Assembly: GCA_017551515.1 (NCBI GenBank)
Contig: JAFZLK010000047.1
Span: 85,290 to 149,289 of the forward strand
DNA from: Bacteroidales bacterium
Lineage (GTDB): Bacteria; Bacteroidota; Bacteroidia; Bacteroidales; ML635J-15
Reading direction: 5' to 3'
Length of the DNA stretch: 64,000 nt
In this document: positions 54,818 to 63,379 of the stretch, piece by piece
Layout: the number at the start of each line of letters is the position of its first letter
Numbering within the stretch: the stretch's first letter is position 1
Notes under the pieces: generated by a model
What the model was told of the DNA's origin: nothing
Seen by the model: the letters and a program-made list of their open reading frames with translations, nothing else
The model's database searches: none
Translations under genes and position numbers: made by a program

Positions 54818-56248
54818 TTACTCTTCCAAAAATTCTTTGTCAAAATTCACCAGATACAATTTTTCAGTTGCTCTTGTAATTGCCGTGTAAAGCCAGCGCA
54901 GAAATTCGTATTTGCCTACATCGGTTATTTCTTCCTTGTTTATCCAGCCGTGATCAATGAAAACCGACTTCCATTGTCCGCCCTGCGACTTGTGACAGGT
55001 CATTGCGTAGGCATATTTTATCTGCAAAGCATTGTAGTACGGGTCTTTAAGTATCGCTTCGTGACGCTTTTTTGTATCAAGAATATCCTCATAGTCAACT
55101 TCTAACTGGTTCCAAAGTTCCTTGTAGTATTCCGATGGCATACCTGCCGAATCAATCGACAAGGTATCAAGCAGAACTTTTACTTCTATTTCCAAGTCGG
55201 GAAAATCGACAAAGCGCACATACAAGTCGGCATAGCGGTGACCGTACAACTCGTAGTGCCGCCTAACTTTCAGAACCTCAACCATATCACCGTTGGCAAT
55301 GAAGTCGATTTCGGCATTTTCGGGCAACCATGAATAATTGTTCTTGACAACCATCAGCAAGTCTCCATACGAAAGCTCCTCCTCTCGCCACAGAATGCGG
55401 TTGCGAATACCCATATTGTAACGGTTGGCGTATTTGTTTGTCTTGCAGATGATTCGGGTTTCATCGTTGCCATAGCGGGAATACGAATTTTCTATTTCAT
55501 CAATCAGTTCAGCGCCAGTTATTGATTGTATTTCGGAGAAACCAGCCGTTTTTAACTTTGGAAACGAAAAGTCGTTGTCGGTCATCATTTTGCGCAACTG
55601 AGTGGCATTGAACAATATGCCAGAATCAGCATCCTGCCTTACTACTTCCGACAATTCACACGAATAAACCTTCAGTCCATACGCCTGCAAATACGCCTCG
55701 TCCAAAGCTGGACTGAGTGCCGTTCCCACAGGAGGAAGCTGAGCAGAATCGCCAAGGAGAATCACACGGCAGTTGTTGTCATTGAAAGCGTAGGCAAACA
55801 AATCATCGAGAAGCCGACCGCTACCGAAGGCATTTTCTGGATTCGGGGCATTACCAATCATAGATGCTTCATCGACAATGAAAACTGTATTCTTATAACT
55901 GTTGAAATTCAATGAGAACGGACTGCCCGGGTCGGATGTTGACTTTTTTCGGTAAATGCATTTGTGAATCGTAGATGCATGTCGTCCCGAATAGTTTGAC
56001 AGCACTTTGGCAGCCCTGCCTGTCGGAGCAAGAAGCACAGTGTTTATCTTTACCTCTTCAAGTAGCTTTATGAACGCACTTATCAGCGTAGTTTTTCCCG
56101 TTCCAGCATAGCCTTTGAGAAGAAAAGTGCAAAGTTTTTCCCTGTCGCCCATGAACGAATAGAGAGAATCTGCTGCCGATAACTGTCCGACAGTCAGCTC
56201 ACAATTCATGAAAAAGCGAAGTTTGTCCTTGAACTCTTCCCGCGTCAT
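54818..56248 (-). CDS. RecD-like/UvrD-type DNA helicase (AAA family ATPase)
   Basis: Superfamily 1 helicase motifs: Walker A GYAGTGKTT (46-54), motif Ia LLAPTGRAAKVL, Walker B IVDEASMIG, motif III ILLGDSAQLPPVG, and the C-terminal UvrD_C_2 region MTCHKSQGGQWKSVFIDHG followed by RWLYTAITRATEKLYLV. At 476 residues it is shorter than RecD2 and lacks the N-terminal extension, matching the short RecD-like helicases common in Bacteroidota. The substrate and process (repair, replication restart or defence) are not clear. It is divergent from the gene at 56328. Confidence 0.92.
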   Translation of the reverse strand: MTREEFKDKLRFFMNCELTVGQLSAADSLYSFMGDREKLCTFLLKGYAGTGKTTLISAFIKLLEEVKINTVLLAPTGRAAKVLSNYSGRHASTIHKCIYRKKSTSDPGSPFSLNFNSYKNTVFIVDEASMIGNAPNPENAFGSGRLLDDLFAYAFNDNNCRVILLGDSAQLPPVGTALSPALDEAYLQAYGLKVYSCELSEVVRQDADSGILFNATQLRKMMTDNDFSFPKLKTAGFSEIQSITGAELIDEIENSYSRYGNDETRIICKTNKYANRYNMGIRNRILWREEELSYGDLLMVVKNNYSWLPENAEIDFIANGDMVEVLKVRRHYELYGHRYADLYVRFVDFPDLEIEVKVLLDTLSIDSAGMPSEYYKELWNQLEVDYEDILDTKKRHEAILKDPYYNALQIKYAYAMTCHKSQGGQWKSVFIDHGWINKEEITDVGKYEFLRWLYTAITRATEKLYLVNFDKEFLEE

Positions 56249-56266
56249 AAAGTTTTTTATTATTTG

Positions 56267-56296
56267 TTTGCCGTATTAAAAAATATTCTAACTTTG
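56267..56296 (+). promoter_or_regulatory. promoter of the DUF3822-rsmD operon
   Basis: TTTG (56267-56270), 18 bases, TAACTTTG (56289-56296): exact consensus boxes upstream of the ATG at 56328. Confidence 0.7.
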
Positions 56297-56327
56297 CGAC
56301 TGCAAAATTAAACTTAAAATTTTAATA

Positions 56328-57149
56328 ATGGAAAAGGTAATTAGAATCGTTGTTTCAGTCGTGCTACTAGGACTAGTTGCATTTTTGACCTATAAGATTG
56401 TATCCGGCATCGAGAAGCCTATAGATTATGAAGAACAGAGAATTGCAAGATTCCAAACCACAGTTGACCAACTTATTGCTATCCGCACTGCTCAGGTGGC
56501 ATACAAGGAAAATGTTCTCTCTCCCGTATATACCAAGGACTCGGTAAAAAACGGCAAGAAGGTCATCGACAGAATTGAAGGAACCGACACAATATATGTT
56601 AAGAGCAAAGTTCCAACATACGACCATTTATATACACCATCGTTTGACAATCTGATTAAATTCATCAACGAAGGTCAGTTGAAGGTTGTTAAGGCAATCG
56701 GAACCTTGACAGATGAACAGCTGAAAGCCGGCTTGAACGACAAGAAAGCTGTTGAAATCATAGAAAAAGCAAAGAAAACCGGAAATTGGAAGGAAGTTGA
56801 AGAAAAAGGACTTAAGGGTTTCAGCCGTGATACCATTTTAGTTCCTGTAAAAGATTCCCTCTTCAAGAATCTTGAATATCCTGTAGAAGACATTCGTTAC
56901 ACAAGAGTTGGTCGCAAGGTTGAATTCAAGATGGACACAGCAACCGTAATGACAGGTTCGGGTGTTCCTGTAAAGGTTTTCCAGTGCTATGCTCTCTACG
57001 ATGACTTGCTAGATGGTCTTGACAGACAACTTACAGTCAACTACAAGGACAAAATGAAAGATACCTGCTTGAGAGTCGGCAAACTTGACGAAGCAAACAA
57101 CAACGCAGGTAACTGGGATGCTACTATGGAAAAGAAAAAACAGGAATAA
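56328..57149 (+). CDS. membrane-anchored protein of unknown function
   Basis: The 273-residue protein has one N-terminal membrane helix (about 5-26) without a typical cleavage site, then a periplasmic part that is largely helical (EEQRIARFQTTVDQLIAIRTAQVAYKE, then LTDEQLKAGLNDKKAVEIIEKA) and a beta-rich end (YTRVGRKVEFKMDTATVMTGSG). It recurs, to my knowledge, next to DUF3822 and rsmD in Bacteroidales, so the association may be functional. The next gene is 2 bases downstream. Confidence 0.82.
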   Translation: MEKVIRIVVSVVLLGLVAFLTYKIVSGIEKPIDYEEQRIARFQTTVDQLIAIRTAQVAYKENVLSPVYTKDSVKNGKKVIDRIEGTDTIYVKSKVPTYDHLYTPSFDNLIKFINEGQLKVVKAIGTLTDEQLKAGLNDKKAVEIIEKAKKTGNWKEVEEKGLKGFSRDTILVPVKDSLFKNLEYPVEDIRYTRVGRKVEFKMDTATVMTGSGVPVKVFQCYALYDDLLDGLDRQLTVNYKDKMKDTCLRVGKLDEANNNAGNWDATMEKKKQE

Positions 57150-57151
57150 GA

Positions 57152-57982
57152 ATGAAACCTGTTCACATTAAGGGCGACATTGATTTGCTCTCAAAAAATA
57201 GTCTGTCCATCTTGATAACACAAGATGGACTTTCTTATTCTATATATGACATCGACAACAACAAGGTCCTTGCTCTTGTTTCAAAGCAATTTTCTGCAAA
57301 CACCAATCGTTGTGAAGAAATAAAGCAGTTTCTCTCTGATGAAGAAGTTCTGCAATACGATAATGTAAATGTCGTATATGCAACAAAAAGCGTAACAATT
57401 GTCCCCGATGCAATATTCGAGGAAAGCCAGGCAGAAAACATTTTCGCTCTTAACAGACGAATTGCCGATGATGAAGAAATTCATTATTCAAAGTTGCCTA
57501 AGTCGCAGACTGTCATAATTTTCTCAATGAAGAAAGAAATCGTAAAGTTACTCGACAGCCTTTTCAACAAATACAGCATTTTCCCACAATCGCACACATT
57601 CATCGAATCGGGACTGACAAGAACTAAAATCAGCGAAAAGCCCAATAGTCCGCGAATGTTCGTACTGGTTTTCGAGGATTTCTTTGATGTGCTGGTAATC
57701 GACAAGGCACAAATTTGCAACTATAACACATACGGATACAAGTCGTCAAACGATATTCTTTATTTCATTGTGAACACCTTCGAGCAACTCGGATTGTCGC
57801 AGGAAGAATGCGAAGTGGTATTTTCGGGTTTCATCGAACCGGATGACCTTGCCGTTATACATCTGAAAAAATTCGTTAGAAATGTTTACTTTGAATCCAT
57901 AAACAGGGACTACAAGTATTTCTATCGTTTCCAAGAATTTGCACCGCATTACTTCTACAATTTCATTAACGCTGGAAAATGA
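57152..57982 (+). CDS. DUF3822 family protein
   Basis: The 276-residue protein matches DUF3822: LSILITQDGLSYSIYDIDNNKVLAL near the start, FEESQAENIFALN, and late in the protein NTYGYKSSNDILYFIVNTFEQLGLSQEECEVVFSG. The fold may be actin/FtsA-like, as the duplicated beta-strand pattern resembles PilM-type proteins (inference). It is cytoplasmic. Its stop overlaps the rsmD start by 4 bases, and it is consistently found with rsmD in the phylum. Confidence 0.85.
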   Translation: MKPVHIKGDIDLLSKNSLSILITQDGLSYSIYDIDNNKVLALVSKQFSANTNRCEEIKQFLSDEEVLQYDNVNVVYATKSVTIVPDAIFEESQAENIFALNRRIADDEEIHYSKLPKSQTVIIFSMKKEIVKLLDSLFNKYSIFPQSHTFIESGLTRTKISEKPNSPRMFVLVFEDFFDVLVIDKAQICNYNTYGYKSSNDILYFIVNTFEQLGLSQEECEVVFSGFIEPDDLAVIHLKKFVRNVYFESINRDYKYFYRFQEFAPHYFYNFINAGK

Positions 57983-58518
57983 GGATAATCGGCGGAAAAT
58001 ACAGAGGCAAAATTTTCAATCCTCCTGCCAATTTCAAGGCAAGGCCAACCACCGACTTCGCAAAGGAAGCCTTGTTCAACATACTGAACAACGATTTCAA
58101 CTTCGAGAACATTGATGTACTTGACCTTTTCAGTGGTACGGGAAGCATTTCGTACGAATTTGCAAGCCGTGGAGTGAAATCGCTCGTAGCGGTAGAAAGC
58201 AATGTAAAACATGCCGCATACATAGAAAAGAATTTCAAGGAATTGGGATTTACACAAGCGGTAATATACAAATCGGATGTTTTCCGCTATCTGGACACCT
58301 GCACCAAAAAGTTTGATGTAATTTTTGCCGACCCGCCATACGCGTTAGAAAACATTGAGGAAATTTACCATTCCGTATTCCGCAACAATTTGCTTTCCGA
58401 CACATCCTATCTAATTATTGAGCATGGCGAAACAACCAATTTCTCTGGATTTCAGCATTTTGTAGGAATGAAAAAATACGGTAGCGTGCATTTCAGCATC
58501 TTTGACCCAACAATATAG
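57979..58518 (+). CDS. rsmD: 16S rRNA (guanine(966)-N(2))-methyltransferase RsmD
   Basis: The 179-residue enzyme has MRIIGGKYRGKIF and RPTTDFAKEALFNIL at the start, the SAM-binding VLDLFSGTGSISYEFASRG, and the catalytic DPPY in VIFADPPYALENI. It methylates G966 of 16S rRNA on the assembling small subunit. Length and motifs are normal. It ends the operon that starts at 56328. Confidence 0.95.
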   Translation: MRIIGGKYRGKIFNPPANFKARPTTDFAKEALFNILNNDFNFENIDVLDLFSGTGSISYEFASRGVKSLVAVESNVKHAAYIEKNFKELGFTQAVIYKSDVFRYLDTCTKKFDVIFADPPYALENIEEIYHSVFRNNLLSDTSYLIIEHGETTNFSGFQHFVGMKKYGSVHFSIFDPTI

Positions 58519-58560
58519 GGATTTACGATTTACGATTTTTGATTTACGATTGCTGACAAT
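58519..58560 (+). repeat. short direct repeats after rsmD
   Basis: GATTTACGATTTACGATTTT and a third GATTTACGATT follow the rsmD stop, a small tandem repeat with no gene. Confidence 0.5.
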
Positions 58561-58610
58561 CTGCAGACCTGCCCCTACAATGCACCGCAAACATTTGGTT
58601 AATTGTATAC

Positions 58611-58879
58611 TATTGTGTCCGCTAAAAAAATGTGCAAACGTTATAAGTCAGTTGTTGTCACACTCTTATATACGTATGCTGATTACAGGGCTTGTCATTC
58701 CGAAAACCAGATTGAACCTGCGATACGGAACGTGGAGCAGTGTGAAATCGGTTGTTCGGAATCTGCTAACGTATTGTTGTGAAACAGATTCCAGACAGAC
58801 AGGCTCACACGACACGTTCCTTAGTCGGTTCGCTTTGTCTTCTGGAATGACTGGATGGGTGGTTTAGCGGACACCAATA
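58611..58879. mobile_element. MITE-like element, copy C (269 bases)
   Basis: Terminal inverted repeats TATTGTGTCCGCTAAA (58611-58626) and the complement of TATTGGTGTCCGCTAAA (ending 58879) differ by one inserted base. A perfect 9-base duplication ATTGTATAC flanks it (58602-58610 and 58880-58888). Inside, GTCATTCCG (58694) and GGAATGAC (58844-58851) bound a core sharing ordered blocks with element A. No transposase is encoded, so movement would need a full-length relative elsewhere. Confidence 0.8.
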
Positions 58880-58890
58880 ATTGTATACAA

Positions 58891-58923
58891 ACAAAAACGA
58901 CAGCCGACCTTTGCCGACTGCCG
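58891..58923 (-). terminator. terminator after the Bro-N gene
   Basis: On the minus strand CGGCAGTCGGC and GTCGGCTGTCG pair over 11 bases (with G-U pairs) around AAAG, followed by TTTTTG. Its stem is closely similar to the terminator at 59891-59925. Confidence 0.75.
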
Positions 58924-58955
58924 TATATCTCTACCTTTAGCAAACAAATGCCTTT

Positions 58956-59804
58956 TTATTCTTTTTCCTCTTCCGTTGTTTGATTTAATTGATTAAGGTA
59001 TGTCTTTGCATTCAAAGGCGACACCACAGATTTTCCTAATTCCTTTTCCAATTCCATCCTTGCAGAACGTGCCACATTGCCACCTTTTTGTGCGACTGTA
59101 ACATTATCTTCAAACGTTTGCGGATTATGCGATTTTGACAAATCTGTCGTGGCAGTTTCGGCAAGCATGTTGAGAATCAACTCTGTATTAGTCATATTAT
59201 CGCGCAGATTTTCCTTTTTCAGACCTTTGTACCTTTTGTATTCCTTTGTTGTCTTACCACTCCATGCCTTGGTTATAATGTCGGTCAAAGATGCGAACTG
59301 CATACCTTCTTCCATACCACACCGTTTCCATTCATCGGTAAGGTCCTTTCTGACCTCAATGGATTTCAACCGCTGATTAATCCAGTTATCTGAATATCCG
59401 AGCCGTTTATAGTCGTGCATTGCCTGTTCTATGGACAGTTCAGGGTCTTGCAATTGTTCAATTCTATTGTTTGCCACCTTTGCCATCCACAATTTGAAAG
59501 GTTCGGCTTTGGGTGACGGAATAGATTGTATGATACGGAAAATTCCTTCAAGAGAAGCGGCTTGCACTTGTCTTGACTTGCCATCAGCAGCAACCATCCG
59601 AAGGGGGGTACAAATTGTACCCCAGTTGGAATTGAGTGCAGAATCTCGCATCCTCATTTTCTTTATATATTGTTTTACATCAGTACTTTCCGTAAGCACC
59701 TCCACCACATCGGCTACAGAAAAATACCATTTCTCCTGCTCATCGTCCCAGACGGAACGAATTTTCTTTTTCTCAAATAACTGTACTGCCTGTTGTTTGG
59801 TCAT
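58956..59804 (-). CDS. Bro-N domain protein (phage antirepressor-like)
   Basis: Residues about 8-110 form a Bro-N domain (IRSVWDDEQEKWYFSVADVVEVLTES, then EGIFRIIQSIPSPKAEPFKLW). The second half has the conserved LGYSDNWINQRLKSIEVRK, LTDIITKAWSGKTTKEYKRYKG, KKENLRDNMTNTELILNMLAE. Such single proteins are spread across gut Bacteroidota chromosomes; the Bro-N part is found in phage antirepressors and DinD-like proteins and may bind DNA. No other phage genes are nearby. It ends in an acidic tail, TTEEEKE. Confidence 0.9.
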   Translation of the reverse strand: MTKQQAVQLFEKKKIRSVWDDEQEKWYFSVADVVEVLTESTDVKQYIKKMRMRDSALNSNWGTICTPLRMVAADGKSRQVQAASLEGIFRIIQSIPSPKAEPFKLWMAKVANNRIEQLQDPELSIEQAMHDYKRLGYSDNWINQRLKSIEVRKDLTDEWKRCGMEEGMQFASLTDIITKAWSGKTTKEYKRYKGLKKENLRDNMTNTELILNMLAETATTDLSKSHNPQTFEDNVTVAQKGGNVARSARMELEKELGKSVVSPLNAKTYLNQLNQTTEEEKE

Positions 59805-59890
59805 AAATTCAAATTTCTACAAAAATAAGCAAAACGAGAATATGATTTAACAGAAAACGACAAATAATTTCATTGTGATTCTCAACAAAC

Positions 59891-59925
59891 AAAAAAACAG
59901 CAGCCGACGAGTTGCCGACTGCTGA
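59891..59925 (-). terminator. terminator after the fibronectin-repeat gene
   Basis: On the minus strand CAGCAGTCGGC and GTCGGCTGCTG pair over 11 bases (two G-U pairs) around AACTC, followed by seven T. Confidence 0.8.
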
Positions 59926-59971
59926 GTTTTTGCATAACGAAACTTTGATGTTGCTACTTAAGCATAAACTG

Positions 59972-62389
59972 TTATTGGACACATACTGGACGAACAGTTA
60001 ACCCCATCCATTTAGAGTATGTATCAATCATTGTATCTTGTCCATAATAAATATGTAATCCTTCTGGAGTATAATCATTTGCAGATGTGCCGCGACAATT
60101 TGACCAATAATGACCATCAGAAGGATGAGGATTAGTTGTCCCAGTGTACCCGACGTAGTACCCACCACTTGGCAAAAATATTGAATTGCCATTAGGTCCG
60201 GTGAACAAGTGACCTAGTACTTCGTTTTGAGTCGTTTGTGTTATAGTACAATTGTTTTTAAGTTCGGACAGTTCGGTTGGAGTGGGCATTCTCCATCCTA
60301 AACCCCAGTTAACACTAGCAGCATCATCGCTTGCAGGAAGAGAGAGTGGAGTTGAACTCGTCATGACATAAGTGTATGTGTCAGAGCTATATGTTGTTTT
60401 TGTAAACGTTTCTCCCCATGCAAAGTAATCTCCATATTCTTCTGGATTGTTAGCACCTACATTACAGGTTGCCCAGCGAGTACCAGAAGGCAATCCGAGA
60501 TCAACCCAATCGTGTCCATTTTGCGTGCCAGTTGTAGGCGGAGCCAATGTGGTAAACTGCTTAACCTCTCCGTAGGATGTCCCGATTGCATTTGTGGCGT
60601 ATGCCTTGTAATAATATGTGGTACTAGCATCCAATCCTGTGATATTCTTGGTATAACTGCCTGTTCCAGTTCCGCTTTGAATACTTTCCGTTAAGTTATA
60701 TGTATATGGACCAGTTCCATATATAAAACCGCGATCTGTTACTGTTGAACCTCCATCGGCAGTAACATTTCCTGACAGTATCGCTCCTGTTGATGTAATA
60801 TTTTCCGCAGAAACTGTCTGCACGGTAGGAGTATTAGGTGACGATGTAGTAAACTGTTTCACCTGACCATAAGATGTTCCTGCCGCATTTGTGGCGTATG
60901 CTTTGTAATAATATGTGGTACTAGCATCTAATCCTGTAATATTCTTGGTATAACTGCCAGTTCCAGATTCACTTTGGGCACTTTGTGTTAAGTTACTAGA
61001 ACTTATGCCATACATAAAACCGCGATCTGTTACCGTTGAACCTCCGTCAGCAGTTACATTTCCAGACAATGTTACACCATCCAATGTAATATTTGTCGCT
61101 GAACCTGTCTGTACTGTAGGCTGGTTGGGTGACGATGTTGTAAATTGCTTTACCTCTCCGTAAGATGTTCCAGCCACATTAGTGGCGTATGCTTTGTAAT
61201 AATATGTGGTACTAGCATCCAATCCTGTAATATTCTTGGTATAAGTGCCGGTTCCGCTTCCGCTCTGTACGTTTTGCGTGAGATTGCTTGCATCTGTGCC
61301 ATACATAAAACCGCGAGTAGTTATAGTTGCACCTCCGTCGGAGGTTACATTTCCAGATATGGTCGCCCCTGTCAATGTAATATTTGTCGCCGAACTTGTC
61401 TGCACGGTAGGTGCATTGGGAGACGATGTGGTAAACTGCTTAACCTCGCCGTAAGATGTCCCGATTGCATTTGTGGCGTATGACTTGTAATAATAAGTCG
61501 TGTTAGACGAAAGATTTGTCAATATCTTTGCAAAGTTGCCTGTTCCGGCACTGCATTCTACATTCTCTGTTAGATTATATGCGTTTGTACCATAATAAAA
61601 TCCACGCGAAATTATGGATAAACTACCATCATTGGAGACACTTCCGTGCAATTTTGCCGATGAAGTTGTAATGTCTGTAGCTTCAAGAGTTTCTACCTCA
61701 GGACGAAAATAATGTGTAAAATTGAGAGACAATATCTGGCTTATGGTCTGGTTCTGCTCTACAACATCACTTGCAACTAACGATCCATCAATGGTCGCAT
61801 AACCAATGTAGCGCATACGGTCGCCAATGTAGAATACATTGGTCGTAGTTAACTTCGCTGTAATACAATCTGAGGAGCCTGCGTATTTTATACTGTTTTC
61901 GTCTCCACTGCCTATATTCAACATCTTTATTGAATATAGGTTGCTACCTACTGTTGCGATTAAGAGGTAAGTCTGCGGATTTGCTATTGAGATATCAAAC
62001 ATATGTACACCAACATCAAGTGTGCTATTGTATTCTGTATAAACCTTGCCCGTTACATCAAGCAATTTTATGCGAACCTTTTCGCATTTTGACAAAGATA
62101 GTTCCACTTGAGTTTTGCAGTCAAAAGGGTTTGGTACATTTTGGACAAGACCACGTATTGCATCAAAATTCTCTACCGAATTGTCATTGCCACCCAACAC
62201 AATGAGGGAGTCTGGATATGTGACAGTTTCTGTCCAATTTTGGGAAAGATTTGTAACTACAACTCTATCCAAACGGCAGTAATCGGTTCCATTTAGTTGT
62301 CCCGTAAAACGGACTGTGATTTCTTGGGAAAACACTGGCATTGCAAGTAGCAAGACCATAATCGAAACAAAAGCTGTTAAGTGTCTCAT
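59972..62389 (-). CDS. surface protein with FN3-like repeats and Fib_succ_major domain
   Basis: The 805-residue protein has a signal peptide (ending PVFSQ). At about 78-160 is a segment that looks like a T9SS sorting domain (VQNVPNPFDCKTQVELSLS, KIKLLDVTGKVY-like, YLLIATVGSNLYSIKM) but placed internally. Four to five FN3-like repeats of 97-99 residues follow (about 235-625), each with SGNVTADGGSTVTDRGFMYG and LDASTTYYYKAYATN. The C-terminal Fib_succ_major domain (about 628-805) has VDLGLPSGTRWATCNVGA, GDYFAWGE, WRMPTPTEL and GLTVRPVCVQ. There is no C-terminal sorting domain. Confidence 0.87.
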   Translation of the reverse strand: MRHLTAFVSIMVLLLAMPVFSQEITVRFTGQLNGTDYCRLDRVVVTNLSQNWTETVTYPDSLIVLGGNDNSVENFDAIRGLVQNVPNPFDCKTQVELSLSKCEKVRIKLLDVTGKVYTEYNSTLDVGVHMFDISIANPQTYLLIATVGSNLYSIKMLNIGSGDENSIKYAGSSDCITAKLTTTNVFYIGDRMRYIGYATIDGSLVASDVVEQNQTISQILSLNFTHYFRPEVETLEATDITTSSAKLHGSVSNDGSLSIISRGFYYGTNAYNLTENVECSAGTGNFAKILTNLSSNTTYYYKSYATNAIGTSYGEVKQFTTSSPNAPTVQTSSATNITLTGATISGNVTSDGGATITTRGFMYGTDASNLTQNVQSGSGTGTYTKNITGLDASTTYYYKAYATNVAGTSYGEVKQFTTSSPNQPTVQTGSATNITLDGVTLSGNVTADGGSTVTDRGFMYGISSSNLTQSAQSESGTGSYTKNITGLDASTTYYYKAYATNAAGTSYGQVKQFTTSSPNTPTVQTVSAENITSTGAILSGNVTADGGSTVTDRGFIYGTGPYTYNLTESIQSGTGTGSYTKNITGLDASTTYYYKAYATNAIGTSYGEVKQFTTLAPPTTGTQNGHDWVDLGLPSGTRWATCNVGANNPEEYGDYFAWGETFTKTTYSSDTYTYVMTSSTPLSLPASDDAASVNWGLGWRMPTPTELSELKNNCTITQTTQNEVLGHLFTGPNGNSIFLPSGGYYVGYTGTTNPHPSDGHYWSNCRGTSANDYTPEGLHIYYGQDTMIDTYSKWMGLTVRPVCVQ
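60540..61510 (-). repeat. tandem coding repeats (FN3-like units of about 291-297 bases)
   Basis: The same sequences recur about every 291-297 bases; for example GTACTAGCAT at 60621, 60918 and 61209. They encode the FN3-like units of the surrounding gene. High DNA similarity suggests recent duplication or recombination between units. Confidence 0.75.
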
Positions 62390-62437
62390 AAGTAAACATT
62401 TATTACATTTGATATATTTATACGATATTATGATTGA

Positions 62438-62995
62438 TTAGCAGGTGACGGTATTTTTCGAAGAAAGTATCTCTTCTTGTAAATCTAACATTTTCAAGGA
62501 ATCCATTATCAAATTATACAAATATTCGGCGTAAAAATCATTCTTTTTCTCAATAGAACTATCATTCGCGTCTATTTTTATACTCGAAATCTTTATGTAA
62601 TTGAAAACTTCTCTGTTTATAGCAAGTTTCTTCAATGCATCGTTCTTGTCGGATACATAGTTGTCAATGAAGCTATTATGTTCGTAATCGTTGTGGCAAT
62701 GAGAAGCTGTGACCATTATATCTGGGGAATACTTGTCAAAAAACTCATGGTTGTCTTTCAATGTCTCTATATTATCACCGTATGTCGAAAGTGCAACTAT
62801 TCGTTTTGTGTTCTTTGTCGTGATTTCAATTGTACACATATATTCTTTAGGAGAAACAGTCTGTTTCCCTTCTTTTTCACAATTATATTTCTCGAACCCA
62901 TTGGCTTTTTTTAGTTTATCTATAAGAAATGCGATTGTTGTCGTTTTTCCAGATTTCGGTTTTCCACAATAGTTAATATAAGTTTTACTTCCCAT
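62438..62995 (-). CDS. P-loop nucleotide-binding protein of unknown function
   Basis: The chosen ATG at 62995 gives MGSKTYINYCGKPKSGKTTTIAFLIDKL, a P-loop (GKPKSGKT) right at the N-terminus; the longer frame to 63055 adds 20 unlikely residues. A strand VALSTYGD may serve as the DxxG/Walker B region of a GTPase-like fold, and TASHCHNDYEHNSF follows. No further GTPase motifs (NKxD) are clear. At 185 residues it may be a small ATPase or dNMP-kinase-like protein. A TACCTTTG box at 63101-63094 could be its promoter. Confidence 0.7.
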   Translation of the reverse strand: MGSKTYINYCGKPKSGKTTTIAFLIDKLKKANGFEKYNCEKEGKQTVSPKEYMCTIEITTKNTKRIVALSTYGDNIETLKDNHEFFDKYSPDIMVTASHCHNDYEHNSFIDNYVSDKNDALKKLAINREVFNYIKISSIKIDANDSSIEKKNDFYAEYLYNLIMDSLKMLDLQEEILSSKNTVTC

Positions 62996-63093
62996 AATTA
63001 ATCCCTTATTCGTGTCGGGCACAACCTTTAAAACTGGCATATTCAAATACAACATTCACTTGAGCAATGCCAAACAACTCAAATTGAACCAAA

Positions 63094-63101
63094 CAAAGGT
63101 A
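63094..63101 (-). promoter_or_regulatory. -7 box upstream of the P-loop gene
   Basis: TACCTTTG on the minus strand within ACAAAGGTAAGG; the same 12 bases recur at 63599-63610 upstream of the XRE gene. No clear -33 box. Confidence 0.4.
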
Positions 63102-63175
63102 AGGTCGCCAATGCGTTTTATAGACAATTTGACTGTATTCAATAATATTACAAAATTGTAATTAAAATTATTACA

Positions 63176-63379
63176 CTATTCATAATGCTTGAAGAAGTTA
63201 TAGTCCAAGATTTTTGATATTCGTTGGAGTGTCGCAGTATTTATGTCTGGTTTGGAGAAAATTATGTACAGATGCTCCCTTGAGCAAGGAATCTGCTTTG
63301 CCAGCCATGTCACTGAACGACCTTGTTCCTTCAGTTTTGCCTGTATTATTCTGCCTATATGTATTTCGCCATTGTCCAT
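63176..63379 (-). CDS. small XRE-family helix-turn-helix regulator
   Basis: The 67-residue protein is a single HTH domain: IGRIIQAKLKEQGRSVTWLAKQI, then CSREHLYIIFSKPDINTATLQRISKILDYNFF. The second helix (SREHLYIIF) would contact DNA. It is upstream of the P-loop gene on the same strand with 180 bases between, so they may be linked but not necessarily in one operon. Confidence 0.85.
   Translation of the reverse strand: MDNGEIHIGRIIQAKLKEQGRSVTWLAKQIPCSREHLYIIFSKPDINTATLQRISKILDYNFFKHYE

Noticed and set aside
58956..59804. Prophage indicated by the Bro-N antirepressor-like gene
   Set aside because: No integrase, structural or other phage genes are nearby; single Bro-N genes are common in this phylum.
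60540..61510. Regularly spaced repeats as a possible CRISPR array
   Set aside because: The spacing of about 290-300 bases matches protein domain length, and the whole stretch is a continuous coding frame.
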